DNA of 64,000 nucleotides from Pseudomonadota bacterium (GTDB taxonomy: Bacteria > Desulfobacterota > Binatia > Binatales > Binataceae). How positions within the stretch are numbered: the stretch's first letter is position 1; every line of letters begins with the position of its first letter. Positions 19,363 through 27,921 of this stretch are shown here, in pieces. Both the position numbers and the translations under genes were made by a program. The notes beneath the pieces are model-generated. The model made no database searches, had not been told where the DNA came from, and saw nothing but the letters and a program-made list of their open reading frames with translations. Location: positions 1 to 64,000 of the forward strand of contig JAJPJA010000042.1 in the NCBI GenBank assembly GCA_021324455.1. Direction: 5' to 3'.

Positions 19363-20892
19363 ATGAATCAGTACGACGAGATCGTTGTCGGTGCGGGATC
19401 GGCGGGAGCGGTAATCGCCGCGCGTCTGAGCCGGGAATCGGATCGCACGGTTCTGCTGCTGGAAGCGGGACCGGATTATGCCGCGATCGATCAACTGCCT
19501 GAAGATTTGCGCGACCCGTGGATTTCACTGGTTGCGCATGACTGGGGCTATTCGGCCACCGCCACTCCGGGACACCAGTTTCCTTATCCAAGAGGCAAAG
19601 TCACCGGCGGCTCGTCGGCGGTCAACAACGCGGCGGCGACGCGCGGCCTGCCGCAGGATTTCGCTCGATGGGTCGAATTGGGCAACCCGCGGTGGAGTTT
19701 CGCCGAGGTCCTGCCCTACTATCGCAAGCTCGAACACGACGCCGACTGCGGCGGCGATTTTCACGGCCACAGCGGCCCGGTCTGGATTGAGCGGCCGCGG
19801 CGGCTGCAGCCCGTAAGCCGCGCCTTTATCGACGCCGCATGCGCCATCGGATGCGCCGAGGTGGCCGACCTCAACCATCCAGCGGCGATTGGCGCGGGTC
19901 CCGTTCCGCATAACATCCGCGGCGGTATCCGGCTTTCCACCGCCCTGGCCTACCTGACGCCGGCGCGGCCGCGGCGCAATCTGACCGTGCGCGCACGATG
20001 CCTTATCAACCGGGTGCTGATCGAAAATGGCCGCGCCGTCGGCGTTGAGGCGGACACCGGCGCCGGCGCCGAACGATTCATGGGCGCCCGCATCACGCTG
20101 TGCGCCGGCGCCGTCGGCACGCCGCCGATCCTGATGCGGTCGGGAATCGGTCCTCGCGCCGTGCTCGAGCGGCTGTCGATTCCGCTGGTGCGCGACGCGC
20201 CGGGCGTCGGCGCCAACCTCATCGACCATCCGGTGATCATGGTGGTGGCGCGCGGCAAGAGCGGAGTCGAGCATGATCCGGCGGTATTCTGGGAAGTGAC
20301 GCTGCGCGGCAACGCGGGCGGTTCGGCGCGGCCGCATGAAATGATGTTCCCCCTGCTGAGCGCCTACGGCGACAGGATCCTGCGCGACTACTTCGGCGCG
20401 CCCGGATATCCGGTCATAGCGCTGTGCCCCGCGCTGCAGCAGCCGCGCTCGCGCGGAACCGTCACTATCGCCAGCGCCGACCCGCGTCAGCCGCCCGTGA
20501 TCGATCTCAATCTGTTCAGCCATCCTGACGATATCCGCCTGGTGTCCGAGGGGATGCATATAGCGCGCTCGCTGCTGCTGCGCCCGGAACTGTCGGCTTA
20601 CGTCGATCGCATCGCGGCGCCCGAGGACGCGATTTTCAGCGCGCCGCAAAACATGGCCGCTTTTCTCAGGGCCAACTGCTATACCGGCTATCATCCGGTC
20701 GCCACGTGCAAAATGGGTCCCGACAGCGACCCGAACGCGGTGGTGGACCAGTACGGACGCGTGCGCGGTGTGAGCCGGCTGCGCATCGCCGACGCGTCGA
20801 TTATGCCGAACATCGTCAGCGCGCCGACCAACCTTACTTGTATCATGATCGGCGAGCGCGCGGCGGACTGGATGCTGCGTGAGGACGACTGA
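19363..20892 (+). CDS. GMC-family FAD-dependent oxidoreductase
   Basis: 509 residues. N-terminal dinucleotide fold G-A-G-S-A-G-A-V-I-A-A-R-L and the acidic end L-L-E-A-G-P; the GMC signature P-R-G-K-V-T-G-G-S-S-A-V-N at about residues 75-87; C-terminal Y-H-P-V-A-T-C-K-M-G with the candidate catalytic His. Members oxidise alcohols such as choline or glucose; the substrate here is unknown. Starts 20 nt after pssA. Confidence 0.93.
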   Translation: MNQYDEIVVGAGSAGAVIAARLSRESDRTVLLLEAGPDYAAIDQLPEDLRDPWISLVAHDWGYSATATPGHQFPYPRGKVTGGSSAVNNAAATRGLPQDFARWVELGNPRWSFAEVLPYYRKLEHDADCGGDFHGHSGPVWIERPRRLQPVSRAFIDAACAIGCAEVADLNHPAAIGAGPVPHNIRGGIRLSTALAYLTPARPRRNLTVRARCLINRVLIENGRAVGVEADTGAGAERFMGARITLCAGAVGTPPILMRSGIGPRAVLERLSIPLVRDAPGVGANLIDHPVIMVVARGKSGVEHDPAVFWEVTLRGNAGGSARPHEMMFPLLSAYGDRILRDYFGAPGYPVIALCPALQQPRSRGTVTIASADPRQPPVIDLNLFSHPDDIRLVSEGMHIARSLLLRPELSAYVDRIAAPEDAIFSAPQNMAAFLRANCYTGYHPVATCKMGPDSDPNAVVDQYGRVRGVSRLRIADASIMPNIVSAPTNLTCIMIGERAADWMLREDD

Positions 20893-20957
20893 GGGTTCGG
20901 GGTTGCCTTGCGCCACACAGTTGAGAGCGGCGCGGCGGGGGGATAAGCTCGGAACAG

Positions 20958-21293
20958 ATGGAACGCCCGCTGAAACAAGTCGACCTCCTGCGCCATGAGC
21001 TCAAGGCGCTGCGTTATATTTTGGAAAACCTGCATCGCGGCAGTTTGGCCGCCGCCGAGCTGCCCGCGCGCGATGATTTTCAGTCCGAGCAGGGACGCGA
21101 GCTGTACGACGCCATCGTCAAGGCCGGAGATCGATCCGCGGCGGAGGAGGCGATCGCGCGGCTGGAGCTCGAAGGCGTGGACCTGCAATCGTTTCTGCGT
21201 CTGAGCGCGGACCATTACTACACCTATCCGGCGCTGGTTAAGGAGCGCGCGGCGGCGATTCGCTCCGGCGCTTTGAAGGTCGAAAGCACGTGA
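20958..21293 (+). CDS. small helical protein, DnaB N-domain-like (weak)
   Basis: 111 residues, all helical. The string ILENLHRGSLAAAELPARDD followed by F-x-S-E-Q-G-R-E-L-Y-D-A-I resembles the helical N-terminal domain of DnaB and the C-terminal domain of DnaG, where that pattern has a shape such as 'F-x-x-x-H-R-x-x-F-x-A-I'. This is a weak visual similarity only. Its stop overlaps the next gene by GTGA. Confidence 0.55.
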   Translation: MERPLKQVDLLRHELKALRYILENLHRGSLAAAELPARDDFQSEQGRELYDAIVKAGDRSAAEEAIARLELEGVDLQSFLRLSADHYYTYPALVKERAAAIRSGALKVEST

Positions 21294-21637
21294 ACGAAGC
21301 TCCCGGCGGCGACCTTTACTTTCTGCTCGATCGCAACGGCGCGCTGCTCGCCTTTCGCGAACATGTCGCGCCGTGGGCCGCGCTGGTCGCCTTCAGCAGC
21401 GAAGAGGCCGCGCGCCGATTTTGCGCCGACAGCGGCAGCGACGGATGCGAGATTGTCACGGTTGCGGCGGGCGACACGGATAGCCTGCGCGCGATCATCA
21501 ACCAGGTAAAACCGCGCGGCATCCGCTACCTGCTGCTCGACCTCGATTACCGGCGCGGCAACTGCACCCGCTATGAATTCGAGGGCGACTGGTTCGGTGC
21601 GTCGCGGCCGCATCAGTTCCGCCCCGAAAGCCATTGA
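21290..21637 (+). CDS. hypothetical protein, 115 aa
   Basis: Coupled (4-nt GTGA overlap) to the preceding small gene. It begins G-D-L-Y-F-L-L-D-R-N-G-A-L-L-A-F and has F-S-S-E-E-A-A-R-R-F-C, an alternating strand/helix pattern of a small alpha/beta fold somewhat like SseB-type proteins. No signal peptide. No function recognised; probably acts with its neighbour. Confidence 0.6.
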   Translation: MNEAPGGDLYFLLDRNGALLAFREHVAPWAALVAFSSEEAARRFCADSGSDGCEIVTVAAGDTDSLRAIINQVKPRGIRYLLLDLDYRRGNCTRYEFEGDWFGASRPHQFRPESH

Positions 21638-21693
21638 AGGAAGCATTTGCAACCGTCAGCAACGCTGCGGCAGCCTGCGCCAACCTGTAAGCG

Positions 21694-22902
21694 ATGACGG
21701 TCGGTATCGACGACATAGAAGCCGCTTACCGGCGCCTGCAGCCGGTCCTCAAGCCCACCCCGATCCAGCGCAGCGCCACGCTTTCGCGCATGCTGGAAGC
21801 CGAAGTTCTGATTAAACCCGAAAATCTGCAGAAGACCGGCTCGTTCAAGATTCGCGGGGCGTACAACCGCGTGATGGCGTTGACCGCGGAGCAAAAGCGC
21901 CATGGCGTGGTGGCCGCCTCCGCCGGCAATCATGGTCAGGCGCTGTCGTACGCCGCCACCGCGGCGGGTATCAGCGCCACGATCGTGATGCCGGAGACGG
22001 CCGCCATCGCCAAGGTCGAAGCCACGCGCGCGTACGGACAGACGGTGATGCTGCGCGGAGTCAACTACCAGCAGGCGCGCAGCGCCGCCGAACAGTTGTG
22101 CGCCGACACCGGGGCGACCTTCGTCGACGCCTATGACGATCCCTTTGTCATCGCCGGCCAGGGAACGGTCGGGCTGGAGATCGCGCGGGAGGACGCCGAC
22201 GCGGTCATCGTACCGGTGGGCGGCGGCGGTCTGATCGCCGGCGTGGCGGTCGCGATGGCCGCGCGCTCGCCGCGTACCGCAATCATCGGCGCCGAAGCGG
22301 CCGGCTCGCCGCAACTGAGCGCCAGCCTGCGCCGCGGAGCACCCAGCGCAATCGATCGCCCGGTGGATACCATCGCCGACGGCCTGGCCACCGGCAGACT
22401 CGGGGTCCTGCCATTCGAACTGATTCGCGCACGCCTGCACGACGTCGCCACCGTCGACGATTTCGAAATTGGCGAAGCGGTGCTGCTGATGCTCGAGCGG
22501 ATGAAGCTCTTGACCGAGGGCGCGGGCGCCGCGGCGTTGGCCGCCGCACTCAAGCTCAAGAGCCAGCTCAAAGGCAGGCGCGTGATCCTTCTGATCAGCG
22601 GCGGCAATATTGATATCAATCTGCTCGATCGCATAATCGGCCATGGTCTGGTTAAGGCCGGACGGCTTTACCGGGTATGCGTCACGCTGGCGGATCGGCC
22701 GGCGGAACTGAGCCGGCTTCTGGCCCTTATCGGAAAACTCGGGGCCAACGTGCGCGCCATCGACCATGACCGCACGCAGCGCGGGGTCGCGATCGGGGCG
22801 GCGTTGGTGGAACTGGAGTTGGAGACCCGCGGCATCGACCATATCGGCTCGATTCGCGCGGAGCTTACACGCCACGGATACAAGATCGAAGATGAGGACT
22901 AG
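21694..22902 (+). CDS. ilvA: threonine dehydratase (PLP, with ACT domain)
   Basis: Deaminates threonine to 2-oxobutyrate, the first step to isoleucine. PLP lysine is Lys52 in G-S-F-K-I-R-G-A. The A-S-A-G-N-H-G-Q-A phosphate/substrate loop and the G-G-G-G-L-I-A-G phosphate-binding loop are present. A single C-terminal ACT domain lies at about residues 325-400. 402 residues, the shorter form rather than the 514-residue two-ACT E. coli form. It could also act catabolically (TdcB-like), but the ACT tail and the ilv neighbours favour biosynthesis. Confidence 0.92.
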   Translation: MTVGIDDIEAAYRRLQPVLKPTPIQRSATLSRMLEAEVLIKPENLQKTGSFKIRGAYNRVMALTAEQKRHGVVAASAGNHGQALSYAATAAGISATIVMPETAAIAKVEATRAYGQTVMLRGVNYQQARSAAEQLCADTGATFVDAYDDPFVIAGQGTVGLEIAREDADAVIVPVGGGGLIAGVAVAMAARSPRTAIIGAEAAGSPQLSASLRRGAPSAIDRPVDTIADGLATGRLGVLPFELIRARLHDVATVDDFEIGEAVLLMLERMKLLTEGAGAAALAAALKLKSQLKGRRVILLISGGNIDINLLDRIIGHGLVKAGRLYRVCVTLADRPAELSRLLALIGKLGANVRAIDHDRTQRGVAIGAALVELELETRGIDHIGSIRAELTRHGYKIEDED

Positions 22903-24076
22903 GAGCGGGGCCGTACGGCGGGGAGGTCGGATCGCGGAATACCGACGCCGCCGGCTGGCGGCCGCGGCGGCGCTGATGGCGCTGATGGCGGGCGGATGCT
23001 CCAGCGGGCCGGCTTATCCCAAGCAGGTCATCACCGTGCTGCCGCCTCAAGGGGCCGGCGCGCCGGCGTATTCGGCCGAGCCCGGAGCATATCCGGGGAT
23101 GCCGTCGGGGGGTCCCGGGCAGGTGCCGCCGCAGATTCCGGGCGCGGTTTATCCGGTGCTCCCGCCGGCGGTTTCGGCGCCGGGAGAAACGCGGCCGCAG
23201 GTGCCCGAAGCCGCGCCGCGATACGGAACGGGCGCCGCGCCGTCGATTACCGGACAATCGCATTACAACCAGGGCGTGCTGCTGTTTCGTCAGGGCAACG
23301 TTGACGGCGCCATCGGACAGTTACAGATGGCGGTGGCGGAGAATCCGCGCGACGTCAAGGCGCGCAACGCCCTGGGCGCGCTGCTGGAGAAGACCGACAA
23401 CACCCACGCCGCGATTGAGCAGTACCGGGCGGCGCTGCAGACCGACCCCAACAACGAGCAGACCCATCGCCTGCTGGCGCGCGCATTGGCGTTGAGCGGC
23501 GATATCGACGGCGCCATCGACCAGTACGAAATTGCCGTCAAGCTGGATCCGTCCAATCCCGGCGTACACAACGACTTCGGCGTCGCGCTGCATCGCCGCG
23601 GCGACGATCGCGACGCGATTTACCAGTATCGCCGCGCGCTGGCGCTCGATCCGCAGGACTTCGCCGCGCATCGCAACCTGGCCGACGCTTACAATGAAAC
23701 CGGCAACTCCGCCGAGGCAATCAAGGAATTTCAGATCGCCAGCCGCCTGCGCCCCGACGATCCCGTGATCCATAATGCGTTGGCTTATCTGCTGTTCGAG
23801 CAGAACGATCTGAGCGGTGCGATGGCGCAGTGGCGCACCGCCAACCGGCTCGACCCCAAAAACGCCGACGCGCTGGCGGGGATGAGTATCGGCTACTGGA
23901 AGATGGGTCTGCGGCGTGAGGCGCTGGACAGTTACCGGCAGGCGGTGGCGGCGGCGCCCGGCTATTTGTGCGATGATACCCAACTGCGCGGCCTGGGGCA
24001 TTGGAACGGTCCGGCGTTGGCCGCGCTGCACGACGTGGCCAGGGCGCCGGGCGCGCCGCCCTGTTCGGGCACCTGA
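22892..24076 (+). CDS. TPR-repeat lipoprotein
   Basis: 394 residues. A basic N-terminus and hydrophobic stretch ending A-G-G-C-S-S place the lipidation site at Cys36. A Pro/Gly-rich linker (about 40-120) is followed by five or six tetratricopeptide repeats with the usual A-x-x-x-Y-x-x-A-L-x-x-D-P endings. The ATG at 22892 overlaps the ilvA end by 11 nt. TPR lipoproteins act as assembly scaffolds at the outer membrane; the partner is unknown. Confidence 0.85.
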   Translation: MRTRSGAVRRGGRIAEYRRRRLAAAAALMALMAGGCSSGPAYPKQVITVLPPQGAGAPAYSAEPGAYPGMPSGGPGQVPPQIPGAVYPVLPPAVSAPGETRPQVPEAAPRYGTGAAPSITGQSHYNQGVLLFRQGNVDGAIGQLQMAVAENPRDVKARNALGALLEKTDNTHAAIEQYRAALQTDPNNEQTHRLLARALALSGDIDGAIDQYEIAVKLDPSNPGVHNDFGVALHRRGDDRDAIYQYRRALALDPQDFAAHRNLADAYNETGNSAEAIKEFQIASRLRPDDPVIHNALAYLLFEQNDLSGAMAQWRTANRLDPKNADALAGMSIGYWKMGLRREALDSYRQAVAAAPGYLCDDTQLRGLGHWNGPALAALHDVARAPGAPPCSGT

Positions 24077-24099
24077 AATACGAGCGCGATGGTTTTTCC

Positions 24100-25116
24100 G
24101 TGAAGCTTTCAGTCATCGATCAAGCGCCGGTCCCAGCCGGTTTCACCCCCGCCGACGCGCTGCGAAACACCATTGAGCTGGCGCGCCTGTGCGACCGGCT
24201 GGGCTACGAGCGCTACTGGATCGCGGAACATCATGCGATCGACGCGCTGGCCAGCCCCGCGCCGGAGATCATGATTGCGCGCGTGGGGGCGGAAACTTCA
24301 GGTATCAGGGTCGGTTCGGGCGGGGTGATGCTGCCGCATTACAGTGCGCTTAAGGTGGCCGAAACTTTCCGCGTGCTGCATGCGCTCTATCCCGGCCGCA
24401 TCGATTTGGGCCTGGGCCGCGCGCCGGGCGGCACTGCGCTGGAAAGCTACGCCCTGCGCCGCGATCGCAAGCAGCCCGAGACCGACGATTTTCCGCAGCA
24501 ATTGGCGGAACTGCGCGCTTTTTTAAATCGCAGCTTCCCCGCCCAGCATCCGTTCGGCCGCATCAGGGTGTCTCCTCACATGCCCGGCACCCCGGAGGTC
24601 TGGCTGCTCGGTTCGAGTATGTGGAGCGCGTCGGCGGCGGCGCAGCTCGGACTGGCCTACGCGTTCGCACATTTCATCAATCAGCAGCCGACGCGGATGG
24701 CGTTGGAGTATTATCGCGACCATTTCCGCCCCTCCGCGGAACTGGCGCATCCGCAGGCGATTGTGGCGCTGGGTGCGATCTGTGCCGACACGGAAGAAGA
24801 GGCGCTGCGTTTGCTGGGCAGCGCGCGCCTGTTCCGGCATCGGATACGGCGCGGCGAGATCGGTCCGATTCCCACCCCGGAGGAGGCCATCGCCGAGTTG
24901 GGCCCGGCGCGCGAGCCGCGCACCCCCGAGGACGGCGAATGGCCCCGCTATATCGCCGGAGACCCGGATCAGGTCCGCACGCAACTGGTCGATATGGCCA
25001 GCGTGCTGCACGTCGACGAACTCATGATCGTCACCATCACGCACGACCACCGGGCGCGGATGCGATCCTACGAACTGCTGGCAAAAGCGTTCGACCTCCG
25101 CCCCCGTTCAGTCTGA
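24100..25116 (+). CDS. LLM-class flavin-dependent oxidoreductase (MsnO8-like)
   Basis: Bacterial-luciferase-like TIM barrel, 338 residues, using FMNH2 or F420. N-terminal L-S-V-I-D-Q-A-P-V-P-A-G and R-Y-W-I-A-E-H-H-A match the MsnO8 subgroup, as do V-G-S-G-G-V-M-L-P-H-Y and L-G-L-G-R-A-P-G. GTG at 24100 is chosen because the barrel begins right there. The catalysed reaction is unknown. Confidence 0.9.
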   Translation: MKLSVIDQAPVPAGFTPADALRNTIELARLCDRLGYERYWIAEHHAIDALASPAPEIMIARVGAETSGIRVGSGGVMLPHYSALKVAETFRVLHALYPGRIDLGLGRAPGGTALESYALRRDRKQPETDDFPQQLAELRAFLNRSFPAQHPFGRIRVSPHMPGTPEVWLLGSSMWSASAAAQLGLAYAFAHFINQQPTRMALEYYRDHFRPSAELAHPQAIVALGAICADTEEEALRLLGSARLFRHRIRRGEIGPIPTPEEAIAELGPAREPRTPEDGEWPRYIAGDPDQVRTQLVDMASVLHVDELMIVTITHDHRARMRSYELLAKAFDLRPRSV

Positions 25117-25121
25117 GCCAG

Positions 25122-25553
25122 TTACGCCTTGCGCCATGGGGCCGGACGTTCGCCGGTTTCGACGTAATGCCGATAATCGCTCAGAATCTCCGCGTGATCG
25201 AAGGCCAGCGGCGACGGCAGTTCGGCCAGCGAGAACAGGCCGGCCGATTTGGCGTCGTCGTCAGCCTTGGGCACGCCTTCGGCCCGTCCAACGTAAACCA
25301 GGCTGATTGTATGTCCGCGCGGGTCGCGGTCCGGACGCGAATAAACCCCCAGCAGGTCCGTCAGTTCGACCTCAAGGCCGGTCTCCTCGCGCATCTCGCG
25401 TTTCGCCGCGGCCTCGACTGTCTCGCCGACGTCGACAAAGCCGCCCGGGATGGCCCATCCATGCGGATAGTTCTTGCGCTCGATCAGCACGATACGGCCT
25501 TCGGTTTCGATAATTACATCGCACGCGATAGGAGGACAGATTGGACGCGCCAT
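25122..25553 (-). CDS. Nudix hydrolase
   Basis: 143 residues with a complete Nudix box, [13 protein letters not shown] ... R-E-M-R-E-E-T-G. Cleaves nucleoside diphosphates linked to X; the P-x-G sequence and a Y residue after the box are compatible with ADP-ribose pyrophosphatase, but the substrate is not fixed. Convergent with the LLM gene (5-nt gap) and divergent from the alcohol dehydrogenase (74-nt gap). Confidence 0.9.
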   Translation of the reverse strand: MARPICPPIACDVIIETEGRIVLIERKNYPHGWAIPGGFVDVGETVEAAAKREMREETGLEVELTDLLGVYSRPDRDPRGHTISLVYVGRAEGVPKADDDAKSAGLFSLAELPSPLAFDHAEILSDYRHYVETGERPAPWRKA

Positions 25554-25627
25554 GCTGGCAGACTATCAGCCCGCGCCGCCGCAGGCAGCTGGTTGACAAG
25601 CGCCGGTGCGGCTGGGAAGTTCCGATC

Positions 25628-26647
25628 ATGATGAAGGTGGCTCGACTATACGACTTCGGCGATATCCGCGTCGAGGAGCATCCCAGACCCCGAATCGGAC
25701 CCGACGACATCCTGGTGCGCGCGTCGGCCTGCGGTATCTGTTCGGGCGACATCATGCCATGGTACATCCGGCGCAAGGCTCCGCTGGTGCTGGGCCATGA
25801 ACCGGTCGGTGTGGTGGAAGAGGTAGGCGCGGCGGTGCGCGATTTCATCCCCGGTCAGCGTGTCTTCGTGCATCATCATGCACCCTGCTTTCAATGTGCG
25901 GCATGCCGGCGCGCGCAATACGTTCAATGCCCGACCTGGCGCGGCAGCAAAATCGATCCCGGCGGGATGGCCGAATTCTTCGCGGTCAGCGCGGTCAATC
26001 AGCGCGATACGCTGGCGCTGCCGGACCACGTGCGGGATCTGGACGGCGTGCTGGTCGAGCCCTCGGCCTGCGTAGTCAAATCGCTGCGGCGCTCGGAGAT
26101 GCGCCCGGGCGAGACCGTGGCGATTATCGGCCTGGGCATCATGGGGATGATTCATGTTGTCCTTGCGCGTCATCTCGGAGCGGCGCAGATCATCGGTATC
26201 GACCTGTTCGAAACGCGGGCGCGCCGCGCGCGCGAGTTGGGCGCCGATCATGGTCTGGTCGCCGGCCACGATATTGTCGATCAAGTGCGCGAGCTCACCC
26301 GCGGCGCGATGGCTGACGTGGTGATCGTCGGACCCGGCACGGTGCGCGCGCTGCATACGGGACTGGAGCTGGCGGGCAAGGGCGCCACTGTCCTGCAGTT
26401 CACCGCGACCGCCCCCGGCGAGGAGATGACGATCAAGCCGCACGACCTTTACTTCAACGACACCCGTTTCATCACCAGTTATTCGTGCGGTCCCGACGAC
26501 ACCCGTCAGGCGCTGCAATTGGTCGAACGCGGCGTCCTGAGCGCTGACGCCCTGGTCACGCACAGCTTTCCATTGGAGCAGGTGTCGGAAGCATTTTCGA
26601 CCGCGCAGCGGCAGGAAGCGCTCAAGGTGGTGGTTACATTTGGCTGA
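25628..26647 (+). CDS. zinc-dependent alcohol dehydrogenase (MDR superfamily)
   Basis: 339 residues. Catalytic-zinc residues in A-C-G-I-C-S-G-D and G-H-E-P-V-G-V-V; structural-zinc loop C-F-Q-C-A-A-C with a further Cys at Y-V-Q-C. NAD(P)-binding fold I-I-G-L-G-I-M-G. Sorbitol/threonine dehydrogenase-like subgroup by general appearance. ATG 25628 is the first sensible start; a frame back to 25541 would run into the divergent Nudix gene. Overlaps the cupin gene. Confidence 0.9.
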   Translation: MMKVARLYDFGDIRVEEHPRPRIGPDDILVRASACGICSGDIMPWYIRRKAPLVLGHEPVGVVEEVGAAVRDFIPGQRVFVHHHAPCFQCAACRRAQYVQCPTWRGSKIDPGGMAEFFAVSAVNQRDTLALPDHVRDLDGVLVEPSACVVKSLRRSEMRPGETVAIIGLGIMGMIHVVLARHLGAAQIIGIDLFETRARRARELGADHGLVAGHDIVDQVRELTRGAMADVVIVGPGTVRALHTGLELAGKGATVLQFTATAPGEEMTIKPHDLYFNDTRFITSYSCGPDDTRQALQLVERGVLSADALVTHSFPLEQVSEAFSTAQRQEALKVVVTFG

Positions 26648-27137
26648 TAACGGAAAGGGCACTTCGGCGGGCGCGCGCCGCCGAAAAAATCTCCCCGCGG
26701 CCGGCGCACCGCCAGTGCTGCGCCGCGCACGGCCGCGCTTTCGATGGGAGCACGTCGATTTTGAGCCGTATAAAATCAGCGCGCACCGGGGCGGCGATTT
26801 CGCCGGCGCCTCGCGCCAGGTGTTAATCGGAAAACGCGGCGAGCGCGTCGGATTCCATGTGCGCTATTTCGAATTGGAAGCGGGCGGCTACACCAGCCTG
26901 GAGCGGCATCGCCATTGCCACGTGGTAATCGGCGTACGCGGGCGCGGACTGGTGCGAGTCGGGGACAGGATTTACAGACTCAGGCCGCGCGACACGATCT
27001 ACATCGGACCCCGCCAGGCGCATCAACTGCGCGCGCCGGCTTCTTCAAGCTTCGGCTTTTTCTGCATCGTTGACGCCAGGCGCGACCAACCCCGCGCGGT
27101 CAAGCCAGAGGAGGCCCGCGTCAGGAAGGCACGATAA
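26640..27137 (+). CDS. cupin-domain protein
   Basis: 165 residues. A single cupin barrel with motif 1 E-R-H-R-H-C-H-V-V-I-G-V-R-G-R-G and motif 2 I-G-P-R-Q-A-H-Q-L. Its TTG start overlaps the alcohol dehydrogenase stop by 8 nt, so the two are probably coupled. The N-terminal 40 residues are basic and look disordered. Function unassigned. Confidence 0.82.
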   Translation: MADNGKGTSAGARRRKNLPAAGAPPVLRRARPRFRWEHVDFEPYKISAHRGGDFAGASRQVLIGKRGERVGFHVRYFELEAGGYTSLERHRHCHVVIGVRGRGLVRVGDRIYRLRPRDTIYIGPRQAHQLRAPASSSFGFFCIVDARRDQPRAVKPEEARVRKAR

Positions 27138-27194
27138 GAGTGGATGCAAGCGGCGGCGCGCGCCGCCTCCACCCCCATATTCTGAACAAAGAAG

Positions 27195-27227
27195 AAGGGC
27201 AGTCCACTACGGACTGCCCTTGTTTTT
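27195..27227. terminator. intrinsic terminator, probably bidirectional
   Basis: AAGGGCAGTCC (27195-27205), loop ACTAC, GGACTGCCCTT (27211-27221), then GTTTTT. Perfect 11-bp stem. It lies between the convergent cupin and Ala-rich lipoprotein genes, and on the minus strand it is followed by CTTCTTTGTT, so it can serve both. Confidence 0.9.
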
Positions 27228-27280
27228 GGAACTTCTACCTGGAAGCCAGGTCCATTTGACGCTGCGAACTCAACAGCTTG

Positions 27281-27742
27281 TTACGGGGTGCCGCCAGCGG
27301 GAGCGCCGCCTGCCGGAGCGCCGCCTGCCGGAGGAGCCGCCGGTGCAGGAGCAGCTTCCGGAGCCGCCGGCGCCGGAGCTTCAGCCGCAGCTGCCGCATG
27401 GTGTCTGCGGCGGCGATGGCGCATCGCGCCACGACGTCCACGGCGCGGGGCCCTGCTCATGGTCTTCTCAGCGATAGCCTCGGCGCGATCCGCGGCCGCC
27501 TTGGCGTCATTGGCCGCCTGCTCGGTCCGGCTGGCTGCCGACTGTGCCTGCGACGCCGCCGCCTGAGCACGCTGGGCAGCCGCGTCCGCACGGGAGGCCG
27601 CCTGGTCGGCTTGATTGGCCGCGTTGATGGCGTTCTGTTCCGGGGTCGGGTTGCCGGAGGAGCATCCACCCGCCACCAGCGCCAGCAGCATCACGGAGCC
27701 GGCCAGCCCCACCAATTTTGAAGTTCCCCTAAGTCCCTGCAT
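27281..27742 (-). CDS. Ala-rich coiled-coil lipoprotein (Lpp-like)
   Basis: 153 residues. Signal peptide ends A-L-V-A-G-G-C with lipid site Cys27. Residues 35-90 form an alanine-zipper heptad pattern (A-A-x-x-A-x-x-A) like Braun's lipoprotein, then a basic R-R-G-R-R patch and a Pro/Ala/Gly tail with three P-A-G-G-A-type repeats. ATG 27742 is preceded by AAGGAGG at 7 nt. Resembles the smaller lipoprotein at 30301. Lies directly downstream of groEL on the same strand, 179 nt away. Confidence 0.8.
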   Translation of the reverse strand: MQGLRGTSKLVGLAGSVMLLALVAGGCSSGNPTPEQNAINAANQADQAASRADAAAQRAQAAASQAQSAASRTEQAANDAKAAADRAEAIAEKTMSRAPRRGRRGAMRHRRRRHHAAAAAEAPAPAAPEAAPAPAAPPAGGAPAGGAPAGGTP

Positions 27743-27921
27743 CAATTTACCTCCTTAAAGTCCTCTCACCAGCCAAACCGCTAACAAAGAATTGCGTTCA
27801 GCAGATGTTTGTCACATATACCGCTCAGATGCAAGCTACGAGCATACGCACTGCTACTAATGGTCGGCTTTTTGTATTAATTGAGCTTTGTACATGCGGC
27901 GGCCGTTAATGCGTATCTATA

